From contig JAFRWU010000019.1 of the NCBI GenBank assembly GCA_017441705.1, positions 1 to 42,340 of the forward strand: a DNA stretch of 42,340 nucleotides. The letters are read 5' to 3'. The notes beneath the pieces are model-generated. The model worked only from the letters and a program-made list of their open reading frames with translations. It was not told where the DNA came from and made no database searches. The number at the start of each line of letters is the position of its first letter. Within the stretch, counting starts at the first letter, position 1. The position numbers were made by a program, and so were the translations under genes. The stretch is from Clostridia bacterium (GTDB lineage: Bacteria; Bacillota; Clostridia; Oscillospirales; QAMX01). Shown here piece by piece: positions 1 through 8,143 of the stretch.

Positions 1-31
1 CCCTGGTCGGAATTGATAAAACCACGATCAT

Positions 32-60
32 ATGATAGCAGAAAACGCGCCGTTTTTCAA
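32..60 (-). promoter_or_regulatory. Sigma-70-type promoter reading off the left edge
   Basis: On the minus strand a TTGAAA box (55-60) is followed after exactly 17 bases by TATCAT (32-37), and a TG sits one base upstream of the -10 box. It points to the left, so it probably drives a gene that lies outside the window. The remaining sequence from 61 to 167 shows no convincing gene. Confidence 0.5.
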
Positions 61-167
61 CCGGATTTGATGATTTTCGGATAATTGATCCGATTTTTGC
101 GGATCCGACGGTCCTCCTTTGAGCCGTGTCCCGACCGGGTCCCTCCCGGTATTTTGCCGCGGCGCAG

Positions 168-204
168 AAAAAGGCCGCCGCAAGCGATAAAAGCTTGCGG
201 CGGC
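168..204 (-). terminator. Rho-independent terminator of tRNA-Ser
   Basis: A perfect 12-bp stem (174-185 with 193-204) and a 7-base loop are followed on the minus strand by a run of five T. It lies directly after the CCA end of the tRNA-Ser gene and ends its transcript. Confidence 0.85.
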
Positions 205-206
205 GT

Positions 207-295
207 TGGCGGAGAGGATGGGATTCGAACCCATGTGTGCTTTCGCACAAACTGATTTCGAGTCAGCCCCGTTATGACCACTTCGATACCTCTCC
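207..295 (-). tRNA. tRNA-Ser (anticodon CGA)
   Basis: The minus strand folds as a class II tRNA with a long variable arm. The 7-bp acceptor stem is GGAGAGG with CCTCTCC, the discriminator base is G, and CCA is encoded (207-209). The anticodon loop is CTCGAAA, giving anticodon CGA, which reads the serine codon UCG. The variable arm is a GTGTGC/GCACAC-type hairpin with a GAAA loop, and the T arm carries GGTTCGAATCC. It has its own promoter upstream and a strong terminator downstream, so it is a single-gene unit. Confidence 0.95.
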
Positions 296-327
296 GCATA
301 TAGCCGGCGGGATCCGTCGACCTGCTT

Positions 328-356
328 ATTATATATGAATGCCGGCGGGAAGTCAA
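328..356 (-). promoter_or_regulatory. Promoter of tRNA-Ser
   Basis: The minus strand carries TTGACT (351-356), 17 bases, then TATAAT (328-333). The start of transcription would fall about 25-30 bases before the mature 5' end at 295, as expected for a tRNA precursor. Confidence 0.8.
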
Positions 357-435
357 GGGGGAATTTCCGCGCGGCGGCGGTCCCGCGAAACGGGCAAAAA
401 GACCGCGCGGGATCGCCCTGAATCCTCAAAATCAA

Positions 436-464
436 TTGATTCCGGCCTGAAATCCTGCTATACT
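436..464 (+). promoter_or_regulatory. Promoter of the fucosidase gene
   Basis: TTGATT (436-441) and TATACT (459-464) are 17 bases apart, with a TGC extension directly before the -10 box. This leaves an untranslated leader of about 100 bases before the start codon at 576. I saw no clear operator in that leader. Confidence 0.65.
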
Positions 465-575
465 GTATACGGACGGCGCTTCCGGGCGCCTCCCGCTGAC
501 GAAGGGAGGGATACGCCTCCGCAAACCGCATCGCTCCCTTTTCCGGAATCGATTTTTTCACAGGAGGAAACGACA

Positions 576-1931
576 ATGGCGGATTTGATTCAGAACGGTA
601 TGCACGGATGCAGTCAGGAGGACGCCTACGTCCGCCCGGACGATCCCCTCGTGCTTCAAAAGCTGGAATGGTTCCGGGATCAGAAGCTTGCCCTGATGAT
701 GCATTTCGGCATATATTCCCAACTCGGCATCTGCGAATCCTGGCCACTTTCCGACGGGGATTCCTCCTGGAGCCGGAGGGACGTCGATTGGGAAGAGGAC
801 GCTGCGGCCTTCCGGAAACAGTACCGGGACATGAACAAAAGCTTCAACCCGGTGCGTCTGATGCCGAAAAAATGGGCCGATCTCGCCGTGCGCGACGGGT
901 TCCGGTATCTGATCTTCACCACCAAGCATCACGACGGCTTCTGCCTTTTCGACACGAAGTATACCGACTACAAGACGACCTCGCCCGACTGCCCGTTCCA
1001 TACCCACAAATACGCCGACATCGTGAAGGCGGTGTTCGACGAATTCCGCGCCCGCGGGCTCGGGATCGCGGCGTATTTCTCGAAACCGGACTGGCACTGC
1101 CCGTGGTATTGGGCGGAGGGCATGGAAAAGCCGGTGGCGTGCAATCGGAATCCCACCTACGATCCGAAGCAGCACCCCGATCTCTGGGAAAAATACGTCG
1201 CCTTCACGCAGGGCCAGATGATGGAGCTCGTCCGCGATTACGGCCCGCTGGATATCCTGTGGCTGGACGGGGGACAGGTGAACCCGGCCAACGGCCAGGA
1301 TATCCGCCTTTCGGAATTCGCAGCGAAGGCGCGGGAGATCACCCCCGGCCTTTTGATCGCCGACAGGACCGTCGGCGGCCCGAACGAGAACTACATCACC
1401 CCGGAGCAGAGCGTCCCGACCGTGCCGATCCGCGTCCCGTGGGAAAGCTGCGTCACCATCGGGACCGCGTTTTCCTACCGGTATGATGAGAAATACAAAA
1501 CCCCGCGCGAGCTGGTCCACCTTCTGATCAACGTCGTGTCGCGGGGCGGCAATCTGGCCCTGAACATCGCGCCCCAGCCCGACGGCAATCTGCCGGCGGC
1601 GGCCGTAAGGGCTGCGGACGCCCTCGGCGACTGGCTGCGCGACAACGGGGAGGCGATTTACGGCACGCGGACCGCCGATCCGTGCGAGGCCGGAAACGTC
1701 GCCTTCACCCAAAAAGGTGAGACCGTCTACGCGCTGGTGAAGCTTGCGGAAGGGGAGGAGCTTGCGCGCGAGCTCCTGATTCCCTGGCCGGCGGAGGCGG
1801 GGAAGCTCACGCTCCTCGGCGCCGGGGCGCCGCTCGGTTTCACCCGGACCGATTCCGGCCTCCGCGTCCGGATCCCGCAGGTCCTTGCCGGCCACGACCC
1901 CTTTGCCCTTGCGATCCGGATCGAAAAGTAA
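576..1931 (+). CDS. Alpha-L-fucosidase, glycoside hydrolase family 29
   Basis: A 451-residue enzyme that should release terminal alpha-L-fucose from glycans by a retaining mechanism. Seen in the sequence: an N-terminal catalytic barrel with the family's MHFGIYS segment (about 42-48), the KHHDGF motif (117-122) and the DILWLDGG segment, whose D231 is the expected nucleophile. A beta-sandwich C-terminal domain follows. The start was set at 576 because a strong AGGAGG lies 8 bases upstream; the frame stays open further upstream but has no ribosome site there. No signal peptide is visible, so it probably works in the cytoplasm on imported fucosylated oligosaccharides. It is transcribed alone, with its own promoter and terminator. 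The exact linkage preference cannot be read from the sequence. Confidence 0.92.
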   Translation: MADLIQNGMHGCSQEDAYVRPDDPLVLQKLEWFRDQKLALMMHFGIYSQLGICESWPLSDGDSSWSRRDVDWEEDAAAFRKQYRDMNKSFNPVRLMPKKWADLAVRDGFRYLIFTTKHHDGFCLFDTKYTDYKTTSPDCPFHTHKYADIVKAVFDEFRARGLGIAAYFSKPDWHCPWYWAEGMEKPVACNRNPTYDPKQHPDLWEKYVAFTQGQMMELVRDYGPLDILWLDGGQVNPANGQDIRLSEFAAKAREITPGLLIADRTVGGPNENYITPEQSVPTVPIRVPWESCVTIGTAFSYRYDEKYKTPRELVHLLINVVSRGGNLALNIAPQPDGNLPAAAVRAADALGDWLRDNGEAIYGTRTADPCEAGNVAFTQKGETVYALVKLAEGEELARELLIPWPAEAGKLTLLGAGAPLGFTRTDSGLRVRIPQVLAGHDPFALAIRIEK

Positions 1932-1941
1932 AGAAATGGAA

Positions 1942-1979
1942 CGCGCCGCAGGTATAAAACCTGCGGCGCGTAATCTTTC
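1942..1979 (+). terminator. Terminator after the fucosidase gene
   Basis: A perfect 12-bp GC-rich stem (1942-1953 with 1959-1970) with a 5-base loop begins 11 bases after the stop codon. The following T-rich stretch is interrupted (TAATCTTTC), so termination may be partial. Confidence 0.7.
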
Positions 1980-2046
1980 GTTGATATTTATTGTTGATTC
2001 TTGGGAAAGCACCTGATATAATCAATGTGTAATTGCAACTATCAAT

Positions 2047-2160
2047 AAAAAAAGCCCCCCAAGGGACTCTTTTTATTCACACACTGTGAATTCGCGTAAG
2101 CGATGATTTCGCTGCAAGCTTATTTGAACTTGTAGTGTAATCCCAATGGTAGTTGAGATT
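2047..2160 (-). ncRNA. tracrRNA of the type II-A CRISPR system
   Basis: On the plus strand, 2124-2152 closely resembles the CRISPR repeat (shared blocks TTTGA, GTAGTGTAAT and AATGGTAGT). The minus strand therefore encodes an anti-repeat. Paired with the repeat it gives a lower stem (GUUUGA with UCAAAU), an asymmetric bulge (GA opposite AAGU) and an upper stem, as in the Streptococcus pyogenes type. Downstream are a 5-bp hairpin (2099-2113), a perfect 7-bp hairpin (2075-2091, AUUCACA with UGUGAAU) and a final hairpin (2053-2068) followed by at least six U. The RNA of about 110 bases guides crRNA maturation with RNase III and loads Cas9. The 5' end is inferred from the promoter; the 3' end from the terminator. 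Confidence 0.88.
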
Positions 2161-2166
2161 GTAATT

Positions 2167-2195
2167 AGTATAATCGAAACAACTGAGATTGTCAA
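2167..2195 (-). promoter_or_regulatory. Promoter of the tracrRNA
   Basis: The minus strand carries a consensus TTGACA (2190-2195), 17 bases, then TATACT (2167-2172). Transcription would begin near 2160, just before the anti-repeat. The -35 box overlaps the bases that serve as the cas9 ribosome site on the other strand. Confidence 0.85.
2169..2174 (+). promoter_or_regulatory. Candidate cas9 -10 box, overlapping the tracrRNA promoter
   Basis: TATAAT lies 32 bases before the cas9 start codon on the plus strand, but no good -35 box is found 16-18 bases upstream; a TTGAGA is only 10 bases away. Its position overlaps the tracrRNA -10 box by four bases on the opposite strand. It would therefore be a weak promoter competing with a strong one. 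Confidence 0.4.
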
Positions 2196-2205
2196 GGGGG
2201 TAAAT

Positions 2206-5200
2206 ATGAAAAACAACGGAAACGATCAAGTGACTGGTAAATACTATCTGGGACTGGACGTAGGAACAAATTCTGTCGGTTGGGCTGTAACGGATCAGGA
2301 GTATAATCTGCTCCGCTTTAAGGGCAATTCGATGTGGGGTGCAAGGCTCTTTGATGAAGCTCATGATGCAAGCGCCAGAAGGATCAGCAGAACCAATAGG
2401 AGAAGACTGGAACGCAGGAAACAAAGACTTCTGCTGTTAGAACTTCTCTTTTCGGATGCTGTTGGGAAAGTGGATCCGGAGTTTTTCCGGCGTATGGAGG
2501 AGAGCGGATACTGGCTCGATGATAAAACCAACCGGGAATGCCGCTTCGCGCTTTTCAATGATCCTGATTTCACCGACAAGGACTATCATAAACGTTATCC
2601 GACGATATATCATCTCCGCGCAGAATTGATTCGTTCTGACATCCCGCATGACGTCAGATTGGTTTATCTTGCCTTGCATCATATCATCAAGAGCAGAGGG
2701 CATTTCCTTTATGATACATCGAATGATGTTGAAAGCATCAAAAGCCTGGATCAGGTCTTGTCGGAGCTTCGGGAATACCTGAAAAGCGAGTATGATGCAG
2801 ATTGGATCATTCGGGACGAAGAAGAGTATAAGACGGCGCTGCTCCGAAATGACATAGGTATATCAGCCAAGAAGAAACTGCTGAAAGAAGCGTGGGGTGG
2901 CGAGAATCAGGACGAAGGTCTTGGACTTTCCTGTATCAATGATATGCTGGCCGGAGCAAAAATCAAACTTACGGATCTGTTTGACGATGAAACGCTCGCA
3001 AAAGCGGAAATTGCAAGCGTTTCTTTGAAGGACGATCTGGATGAAAACTATGACATTCTTTCCGGTATTCTGGGAGACAGAATCGATTTGTTGTATCGCC
3101 TGCAGATGGTATTTGATACGGCACGCCTTTCAAAGATGCGGGAAGGATACAAGACCATCAGCGAAGCAAAAGTCGCACTTTATGAGAAGAACAGGAAAGA
3201 CCTGCGTATTCTGAAGAAATATGTCCGCCTGGCAGCCCCGGAAAAATACAAAGAAATCTTTTCTAAAAAGAAGAAGAGCCTGAATAACTATGCTTCTTAC
3301 AGCGGATACAAACTGAAAAGCGGGGACTATACCTGTAAGCAGGAAGATTTCTGCAAATACTTGAAGAGCGTTTTGCCGGATACCCCCAATGAAGACCCGG
3401 AGATCGTTCGCATTTATCAGGAGATCAGGGAAATTACTTTCCTGACAAAGCTGCGCGGAACGGAAAACGGTGTTATTCCATATCAACTTCAGTATCAGGA
3501 GTTGAAACTGATACTCAAGAATGCGGAAACGTATCTGCCGTTTTTGAAGGCGACAGATGAAGACGGAAACAGTATTGCCGAAAAAATAGAAAAAACCTTT
3601 CTCTTCCGTATACCGTACTATGTCGGCCCGCTCAATTCCCGCGCGGGCAGTTATTGGGCGGTGCGCTTCCCGGGGATGGAAAATGTGAGAATCACTCCAT
3701 GGAACTTCAAAAAAGTGATAGATGAAGAGGCAACGGCAGGCGCATTCATCAGCGAACTTGTCGGCAGATGTACCTATACCGGGGAAAGAGTCCTTCCGAA
3801 AGATTCGCTCTTGTATTCGGAGTATATGCTTTTGAACGAGATCAACCCGATCCAAATCAACGGGAATCCTCTGCCGCCGGATGTAAAGCGCCTCATTGTG
3901 GAGGATCTGTTTGAAAAAGAGCGTCGGCGTGTTACAAAGAAGCGTATCCGTCAGTATTTGCTGTGCAATGGGTATATACAGGAGGAAGATGAAATCAGCG
4001 GGATCGACGATACGATCAAGACAACGCTGAAGTCCTTTCATGATTTCAAACGGATCCTGGAAAAAACAGGCGACCGTAACATGGTGGAAGATATCATCCG
4101 CCAGATCCTGATTTTCGGCGATGATCGCCGGATGCTGAAAAGCTGGCTCAGAAAGAGCTTTAAATCCTTGGACGAAGAGGATATCGCATATGTTTCCCGC
4201 CTTCGTTACAGTGAATGGGGGAGACTGTCCGAGGTTTTTCTGACCGGGTTATACAGCACGATTCCCGGAACCGAGACCGGCGAAGCCTTCTGTATCATGG
4301 ATCTGCTTCGGGAGACGAACAGCAATCTGATGCAGCTCTTGACCGATCAATACCAGTTTGCTGAAAAAGCGGAAGCCCACCGAAAAGAACTGTTCGGGGA
4401 TAATCAGACACTGTCGGAAAAACTGGAGTCGCTGTATCTTGCACCGGCGGTACGGCGAAGCGTCCGACAGACTCTGAAGATAGTAGATGAAATCGTGGAT
4501 ATCCGGAAATCCGTACCGGAAAAGATATTCATTGAAATGGCTCGCGGCGGAGCGGAAGAAATGAAGGGAAAACGGACGGAATCCAGAAAAAACCGTCTCA
4601 TGGCCTTGTATGCCTCCTGCCGTGAGGAGGCAAAAGTGCTTCTTCCGGATTTGGAAAAGGAAGACGACAATACGCTTCGGAGCGACAAGCTGTATCTCTA
4701 TTACACGCAGTTCGGCAAGTGTATGTATTCCGGTGACCCGATCGACCTGGACAAGCTGATGAACGGAGAAGAATTTGACGTGGATCACATCTTCCCGCGT
4801 TCCCGCGTAAAGGATAACAGCCTGGACAACCGGGTCGTTGTGAAAAATACGCTGAATCGGGAAAAAACGAACGATTATCCGATCAAAGCGAGTATTCGAC
4901 AGAAAATGAAACCTTTCTGGGATATGCTGCGCAGCAAAAACATGATCAGCGAAAAGAAATACGACAGGCTTGTTCGTGCTTCGGAATTGACTGATACGGA
5001 ACTTGAAGCTTTTGTGGCGAGACAGCTTGTGGAAACACAGCAGTCGACCAAAGCGCTGACAATGCTTCTGAGGGAAAAATACGGCGACAGAGCGAGGATC
5101 GTTTTCTCCAAGGCCGGGAATGTCAGCGATTTCCGTCATGATTTTGATATGCTGAAATGCAGGGAAGTGAATGATTTCCATCATGCGAAGGATGCATATC

Positions 5201-6198
5201 TGAATGTTGTGGTCGGGAACGTGTACTGTACGCGCTTCACAGATCGCTTCTTTTCCAATATCCGCCATGAAGAGTATAGCTTGAACTGCGTCTTTGACTA
5301 CGATGTCCCCGGTGCGTGGAAGAAAGGAGAGACGATCAAAACCGTAAGGAAAATGATGGCAAAAAACAACCCGATTATTACACGCATGCCGCGGGAGGTT
5401 AAAGGCGAACTCTTTGATCTGAACATTATGCCGGCAGGAAGCGGACAGTTGGAAAAGAAACGTGGCATGAACATTCAAAAATACGGTGGCTACAATAAAC
5501 TGACCGGATCGTATTACTTTGTTGCGGAATACTTGGAGAAATCGAAGCGTGTACGATCGATTGAAACGGTTTATCTATACGCGGAAAAGCTTTACAGAGA
5601 TGATCCGATCAAGTATTGCATGGATATTCTTCATTTGCAAGCGCCGAGAATCGTTTGCCGCGAGATACGTGCAGATGCGCTGCTTGAAATGGATGGGAGC
5701 AGGCTCTATATTTCCGGCAGAACCGGGAACTATTATGTTTGCGAGCATGCCTATCAACTTGCAATAGATCCGTCAAGGGAAAAGTACATCAGAGATCTGC
5801 AAAAGTACGTTGACCGCTGCACCGCGAAGCGTGCAGAACTTCCCGTTACGGAAAGAGACGGGGTGACAGCGGAAAAAAATGTGGATATGTATGATTTCTT
5901 CGTGGAAAAGCTGCGAACGAAAACGTATCAAAAACTGCTTGAAAACATGCAGAAGGATTTATACAAATCGAAGAGCGTGTTTGAAAACAAAACACTTTTT
6001 GAGCAGGCAAAACTCTTGCTGGAAATCCTGAAAGCCTTCAGATGCAACGCGCAGAATGCAAATCTGACGGAATTGAACGGTAAAGGAACAGTGGGAAGGG
6101 TATGTGTTGCCAAAAAGATTTCTTCATCAAAGAATGCATATTTGATTCATCAATCTGTGACCGGACTTTATGAAGTCAGAGAAGATCTTCTGAACTGA
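2206..6198 (+). CDS. cas9: CRISPR-associated endonuclease Cas9 (type II-A)
   Basis: A 1330-residue RNA-guided DNA nuclease that cuts both strands of DNA matching the crRNA. The RuvC active site is intact: D18 in GLDVGTNSVG, E777 in IEMARG, and H992 and D996 in HHAKDAYLN. The HNH domain carries FDVDHIFPRS, with H861 as the expected catalytic base. An arginine-rich bridge helix follows RuvC-I (around residues 55-75, RRISRTNRRRLERRKQR). The C-terminal part should hold the PAM-interacting domain. The length is typical of type II-A. The start at 2206 was chosen for its AGGGGG site 5 bases upstream; an in-frame ATG at 2146 has no such site and would be upstream of the likely mRNA start. cas1 starts 3 bases after its stop. 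All catalytic residues are present, so it looks active. Confidence 0.97.
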   Translation: MKNNGNDQVTGKYYLGLDVGTNSVGWAVTDQEYNLLRFKGNSMWGARLFDEAHDASARRISRTNRRRLERRKQRLLLLELLFSDAVGKVDPEFFRRMEESGYWLDDKTNRECRFALFNDPDFTDKDYHKRYPTIYHLRAELIRSDIPHDVRLVYLALHHIIKSRGHFLYDTSNDVESIKSLDQVLSELREYLKSEYDADWIIRDEEEYKTALLRNDIGISAKKKLLKEAWGGENQDEGLGLSCINDMLAGAKIKLTDLFDDETLAKAEIASVSLKDDLDENYDILSGILGDRIDLLYRLQMVFDTARLSKMREGYKTISEAKVALYEKNRKDLRILKKYVRLAAPEKYKEIFSKKKKSLNNYASYSGYKLKSGDYTCKQEDFCKYLKSVLPDTPNEDPEIVRIYQEIREITFLTKLRGTENGVIPYQLQYQELKLILKNAETYLPFLKATDEDGNSIAEKIEKTFLFRIPYYVGPLNSRAGSYWAVRFPGMENVRITPWNFKKVIDEEATAGAFISELVGRCTYTGERVLPKDSLLYSEYMLLNEINPIQINGNPLPPDVKRLIVEDLFEKERRRVTKKRIRQYLLCNGYIQEEDEISGIDDTIKTTLKSFHDFKRILEKTGDRNMVEDIIRQILIFGDDRRMLKSWLRKSFKSLDEEDIAYVSRLRYSEWGRLSEVFLTGLYSTIPGTETGEAFCIMDLLRETNSNLMQLLTDQYQFAEKAEAHRKELFGDNQTLSEKLESLYLAPAVRRSVRQTLKIVDEIVDIRKSVPEKIFIEMARGGAEEMKGKRTESRKNRLMALYASCREEAKVLLPDLEKEDDNTLRSDKLYLYYTQFGKCMYSGDPIDLDKLMNGEEFDVDHIFPRSRVKDNSLDNRVVVKNTLNREKTNDYPIKASIRQKMKPFWDMLRSKNMISEKKYDRLVRASELTDTELEAFVARQLVETQQSTKALTMLLREKYGDRARIVFSKAGNVSDFRHDFDMLKCREVNDFHHAKDAYLNVVVGNVYCTRFTDRFFSNIRHEEYSLNCVFDYDVPGAWKKGETIKTVRKMMAKNNPIITRMPREVKGELFDLNIMPAGSGQLEKKRGMNIQKYGGYNKLTGSYYFVAEYLEKSKRVRSIETVYLYAEKLYRDDPIKYCMDILHLQAPRIVCREIRADALLEMDGSRLYISGRTGNYYVCEHAYQLAIDPSREKYIRDLQKYVDRCTAKRAELPVTERDGVTAEKNVDMYDFFVEKLRTKTYQKLLENMQKDLYKSKSVFENKTLFEQAKLLLEILKAFRCNAQNANLTELNGKGTVGRVCVAKKISSSKNAYLIHQSVTGLYEVREDLLN

Positions 6199-6201
6199 TC
6201 C

Positions 6202-7077
6202 ATGAGCTGGCGAATCGTATCGGTATCAAGCCTGAGCAAGCTTGACTACAAAATGGACTATCTGGTGGTCCGCAACAAGGAAGGCGTAACGCGGATCCAT
6301 CTGAGCGAAATATCGGTTTTGATTCTGGAATCGACGGCGATTTCCCTGACGGCATATCTGCTCTGTGAATTGGATCGCAGAAAGATCGCCGTGATTCTAT
6401 GCGATGAAAAACGCATTCCTTACGGCGTCGTGGCTTCTCTTTACGGAAGTCACGATACGTCGCTGCATTACAGAACGCAGTGCATGTGGGACGCACAGGA
6501 CATGAGAAACGTCTGGGCGTCGATCGTCCGCGCCAAAATCACCGGTCAGATTGCCGTTTTGCCGTCGGAGAAAACGGCGGAAAAGGAACTGATGCGGTCA
6601 TATTTGCCGCAGATTGTACCCGGTGATGAAACGAACAGGGAAGGCCATGCCGCAAAAGTGTATTTCAATGCGCTTTTCGGAATGGGCTTTACCCGTAACG
6701 GTAACGATCCGGTCAATACTGCTTTGAATTACGGATACGGTTTGCTGCTTTCTGCGACGGCAAGGGAAGTCACGGCGGCGGGATATTGCACTCAGCTCGG
6801 GATTTTTCACAACAACCGGTTCAACCGCTTGAATCTGGCGAGCGATCTGATGGAACCGTTTCGTCCTTTTGTGGATGCGTGCGTACGTGATCTGGCGCCG
6901 TCTGTGTTCGGGAAAGAGGAAAAAAACACGTTGATCGGCGTATTGAATCGAAAGGTCTGCATTGCCGGCAGGGAGCAGTACATGCTGAACGCACTGCGCA
7001 TTTTCGCCTTAAGCGTTTTTGATGCGTTGGAAACCCATGATGCGGAAAGACTTGCTTTCCCTGATTATTCTGTATGA
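6202..7077 (+). CDS. cas1: CRISPR adaptation integrase Cas1
   Basis: A 291-residue metal-dependent integrase that, with Cas2, inserts new spacers next to the leader. The expected metal-binding residues are visible: E147 in NREGHAAKVYF, H203 in GIFHNNRFN, and D215/E218 in LASDLMEPFRP. The N-terminal beta-rich domain and C-terminal helical domain have normal size for type II Cas1. It lies 3 bases after cas9 and its stop overlaps the cas2 start (ATGA), which implies translational coupling in one cas operon. Confidence 0.96.
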   Translation: MSWRIVSVSSLSKLDYKMDYLVVRNKEGVTRIHLSEISVLILESTAISLTAYLLCELDRRKIAVILCDEKRIPYGVVASLYGSHDTSLHYRTQCMWDAQDMRNVWASIVRAKITGQIAVLPSEKTAEKELMRSYLPQIVPGDETNREGHAAKVYFNALFGMGFTRNGNDPVNTALNYGYGLLLSATAREVTAAGYCTQLGIFHNNRFNRLNLASDLMEPFRPFVDACVRDLAPSVFGKEEKNTLIGVLNRKVCIAGREQYMLNALRIFALSVFDALETHDAERLAFPDYSV

Positions 7078-7394
7078 GTTACAGGTATATGAGACTTCTG
7101 GTGTTTTTCGATTTGCCGACAGAATCTGCATCTGACAGAAGAGAATATGCGCGATTTCGCAAAGCGCTGATCAAAAACGGCTTTATGATGATGCAGAAAT
7201 CGGTATACTGCAAACTTGCGCTTACGCAAAGCGGCGTCGAAACCGCGCTGGAAGCGGTACGCCGTTCCAAGCCGCCGAAAGGCGTCATACAAAGCCTGAT
7301 CATCACCGAAAAACAGTATTCCCGTATGGAGTTTATTCTCGGGACGCATAAGGGCGATATACTCGACAGCGACGAAAGGTTTGTGGAATTATGA
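7074..7394 (+). CDS. cas2: CRISPR adaptation protein Cas2
   Basis: A 106-residue ferredoxin-fold protein that forms the central dimer of the Cas1-Cas2 spacer-integration complex. The N-terminal beta strand ends in the family motif LLVFFDLP with its conserved aspartate, and the length is typical. It overlaps cas1 upstream and csn2 downstream by ATGA junctions. In type II systems Cas2 is mainly structural in spacer integration. Confidence 0.95.
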   Translation: MSYRYMRLLVFFDLPTESASDRREYARFRKALIKNGFMMMQKSVYCKLALTQSGVETALEAVRRSKPPKGVIQSLIITEKQYSRMEFILGTHKGDILDSDERFVEL

Positions 7395-8059
7395 CGTTTG
7401 CGTATCCGCTTTTGCCGGGGGCTATAAAGACAGAAGAGAACAGGATCAATGTTTTGATTATTGAAAACCCTGCGGAACTGTGCCGTTTGATTAGAGGTTT
7501 ACAGGATCAGATCAAAGGTGATGTTGGTGAATGCGTGTTGGGCGATGAAAACATACCGCTGGATTTTTCTGCGGCGGTGGATCTGGTGACCGATCCGTTC
7601 CGCCTTGCCGTGGATCAGAGAAAGCTTGCGACAAAACTTCTGCAGGAGGCGCTTCTGATTTGCGATGCACAGGGTGACAGGATGGCTGAAATCATTTCCG
7701 CCGTCAACAATCTGGCCGCGGAAATATGTGCGGCCATGAGCTTTGAAACGGATTTCACCGTGATCGAAGATACGACGGTGCTGTTGAAAGTAATGGATTT
7801 GCATATTTCTTTTGATGAAGCCGGTCTCGCGGAATCGCTCCTGTCATACATGAAGGTACAGAGAAAGTATTTTGGAAAACGCTTTTTTATTCTATATGGT
7901 CTACAAAGCCTTCTCACCGTGGATGAATTGCATTCTTTTTACCGTTCTGTTTTTTATGATAAACTGGACGTTATGCTGTTGGAACCCCATCAAAAAGAAA
8001 CGCGAATGGAGGAAGAATTGATTACGATTATTGACGGCGATCTTTGCATCATATCCTGA
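7391..8059 (+). CDS. csn2: CRISPR adaptation protein Csn2
   Basis: A 222-residue protein of the Csn2 family, the hallmark of subtype II-A. Known members form a tetrameric ring around free DNA ends and are needed for spacer acquisition. The evidence here is size, position (last gene of cas9-cas1-cas2-csn2, directly before the leader and array) and general Csn2-like sequence, such as the N-terminal MTFAYPLLP and the internal helical region. Similarity was judged by eye. Its start overlaps the cas2 stop (ATGA). Confidence 0.88.
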   Translation: MTFAYPLLPGAIKTEENRINVLIIENPAELCRLIRGLQDQIKGDVGECVLGDENIPLDFSAAVDLVTDPFRLAVDQRKLATKLLQEALLICDAQGDRMAEIISAVNNLAAEICAAMSFETDFTVIEDTTVLLKVMDLHISFDEAGLAESLLSYMKVQRKYFGKRFFILYGLQSLLTVDELHSFYRSVFYDKLDVMLLEPHQKETRMEEELITIIDGDLCIIS

Positions 8060-8072
8060 TATGTGATAGAAT
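8044..8072 (+). promoter_or_regulatory. Candidate pre-crRNA promoter in the leader
   Basis: TTGCAT (8044-8049) is followed after 17 bases by TAGAAT (8067-8072), with TGA forming an extended -10. It begins inside the end of csn2. Transcripts would start near 8079, giving about 65 bases of leader RNA before the first repeat. Confidence 0.6.
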
Positions 8073-8143
8073 AAAGTGCCGTTTGAAATGTCAACCGTTA
8101 TGTAGTGGCGGGCTGCTCCGTACGGTGGTATGCCGGATTTGAG
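8060..8143 (+). promoter_or_regulatory. CRISPR leader with ATTTGAG anchor at the repeat junction
   Basis: The 84 bases between csn2 and the first repeat end in ATTTGAG (8137-8143), directly touching the repeat. This heptamer is known from type II-A leaders, where it marks the site of spacer insertion. Its presence fixes the array polarity: new spacers enter at the left end. Confidence 0.8.

Noticed and set aside
1..84. The end of a plus-strand gene at the left edge (27 open codons to a TAA at 82-84)
   Set aside because: It is too short to show any similarity, and a leftward promoter at 32-60 fits better with a divergent neighbour outside the window.
339..575. Upstream extension of the fucosidase frame
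   Set aside because: It covers the promoter, has no ribosome site and encodes a low-quality arginine-rich stretch; AGGAGG before 576 fixes the start.
2146..2205. A 20-codon N-terminal extension of cas9
   Set aside because: It overlaps the anti-repeat and both promoters, and has no ribosome site; the ATG at 2206 does.
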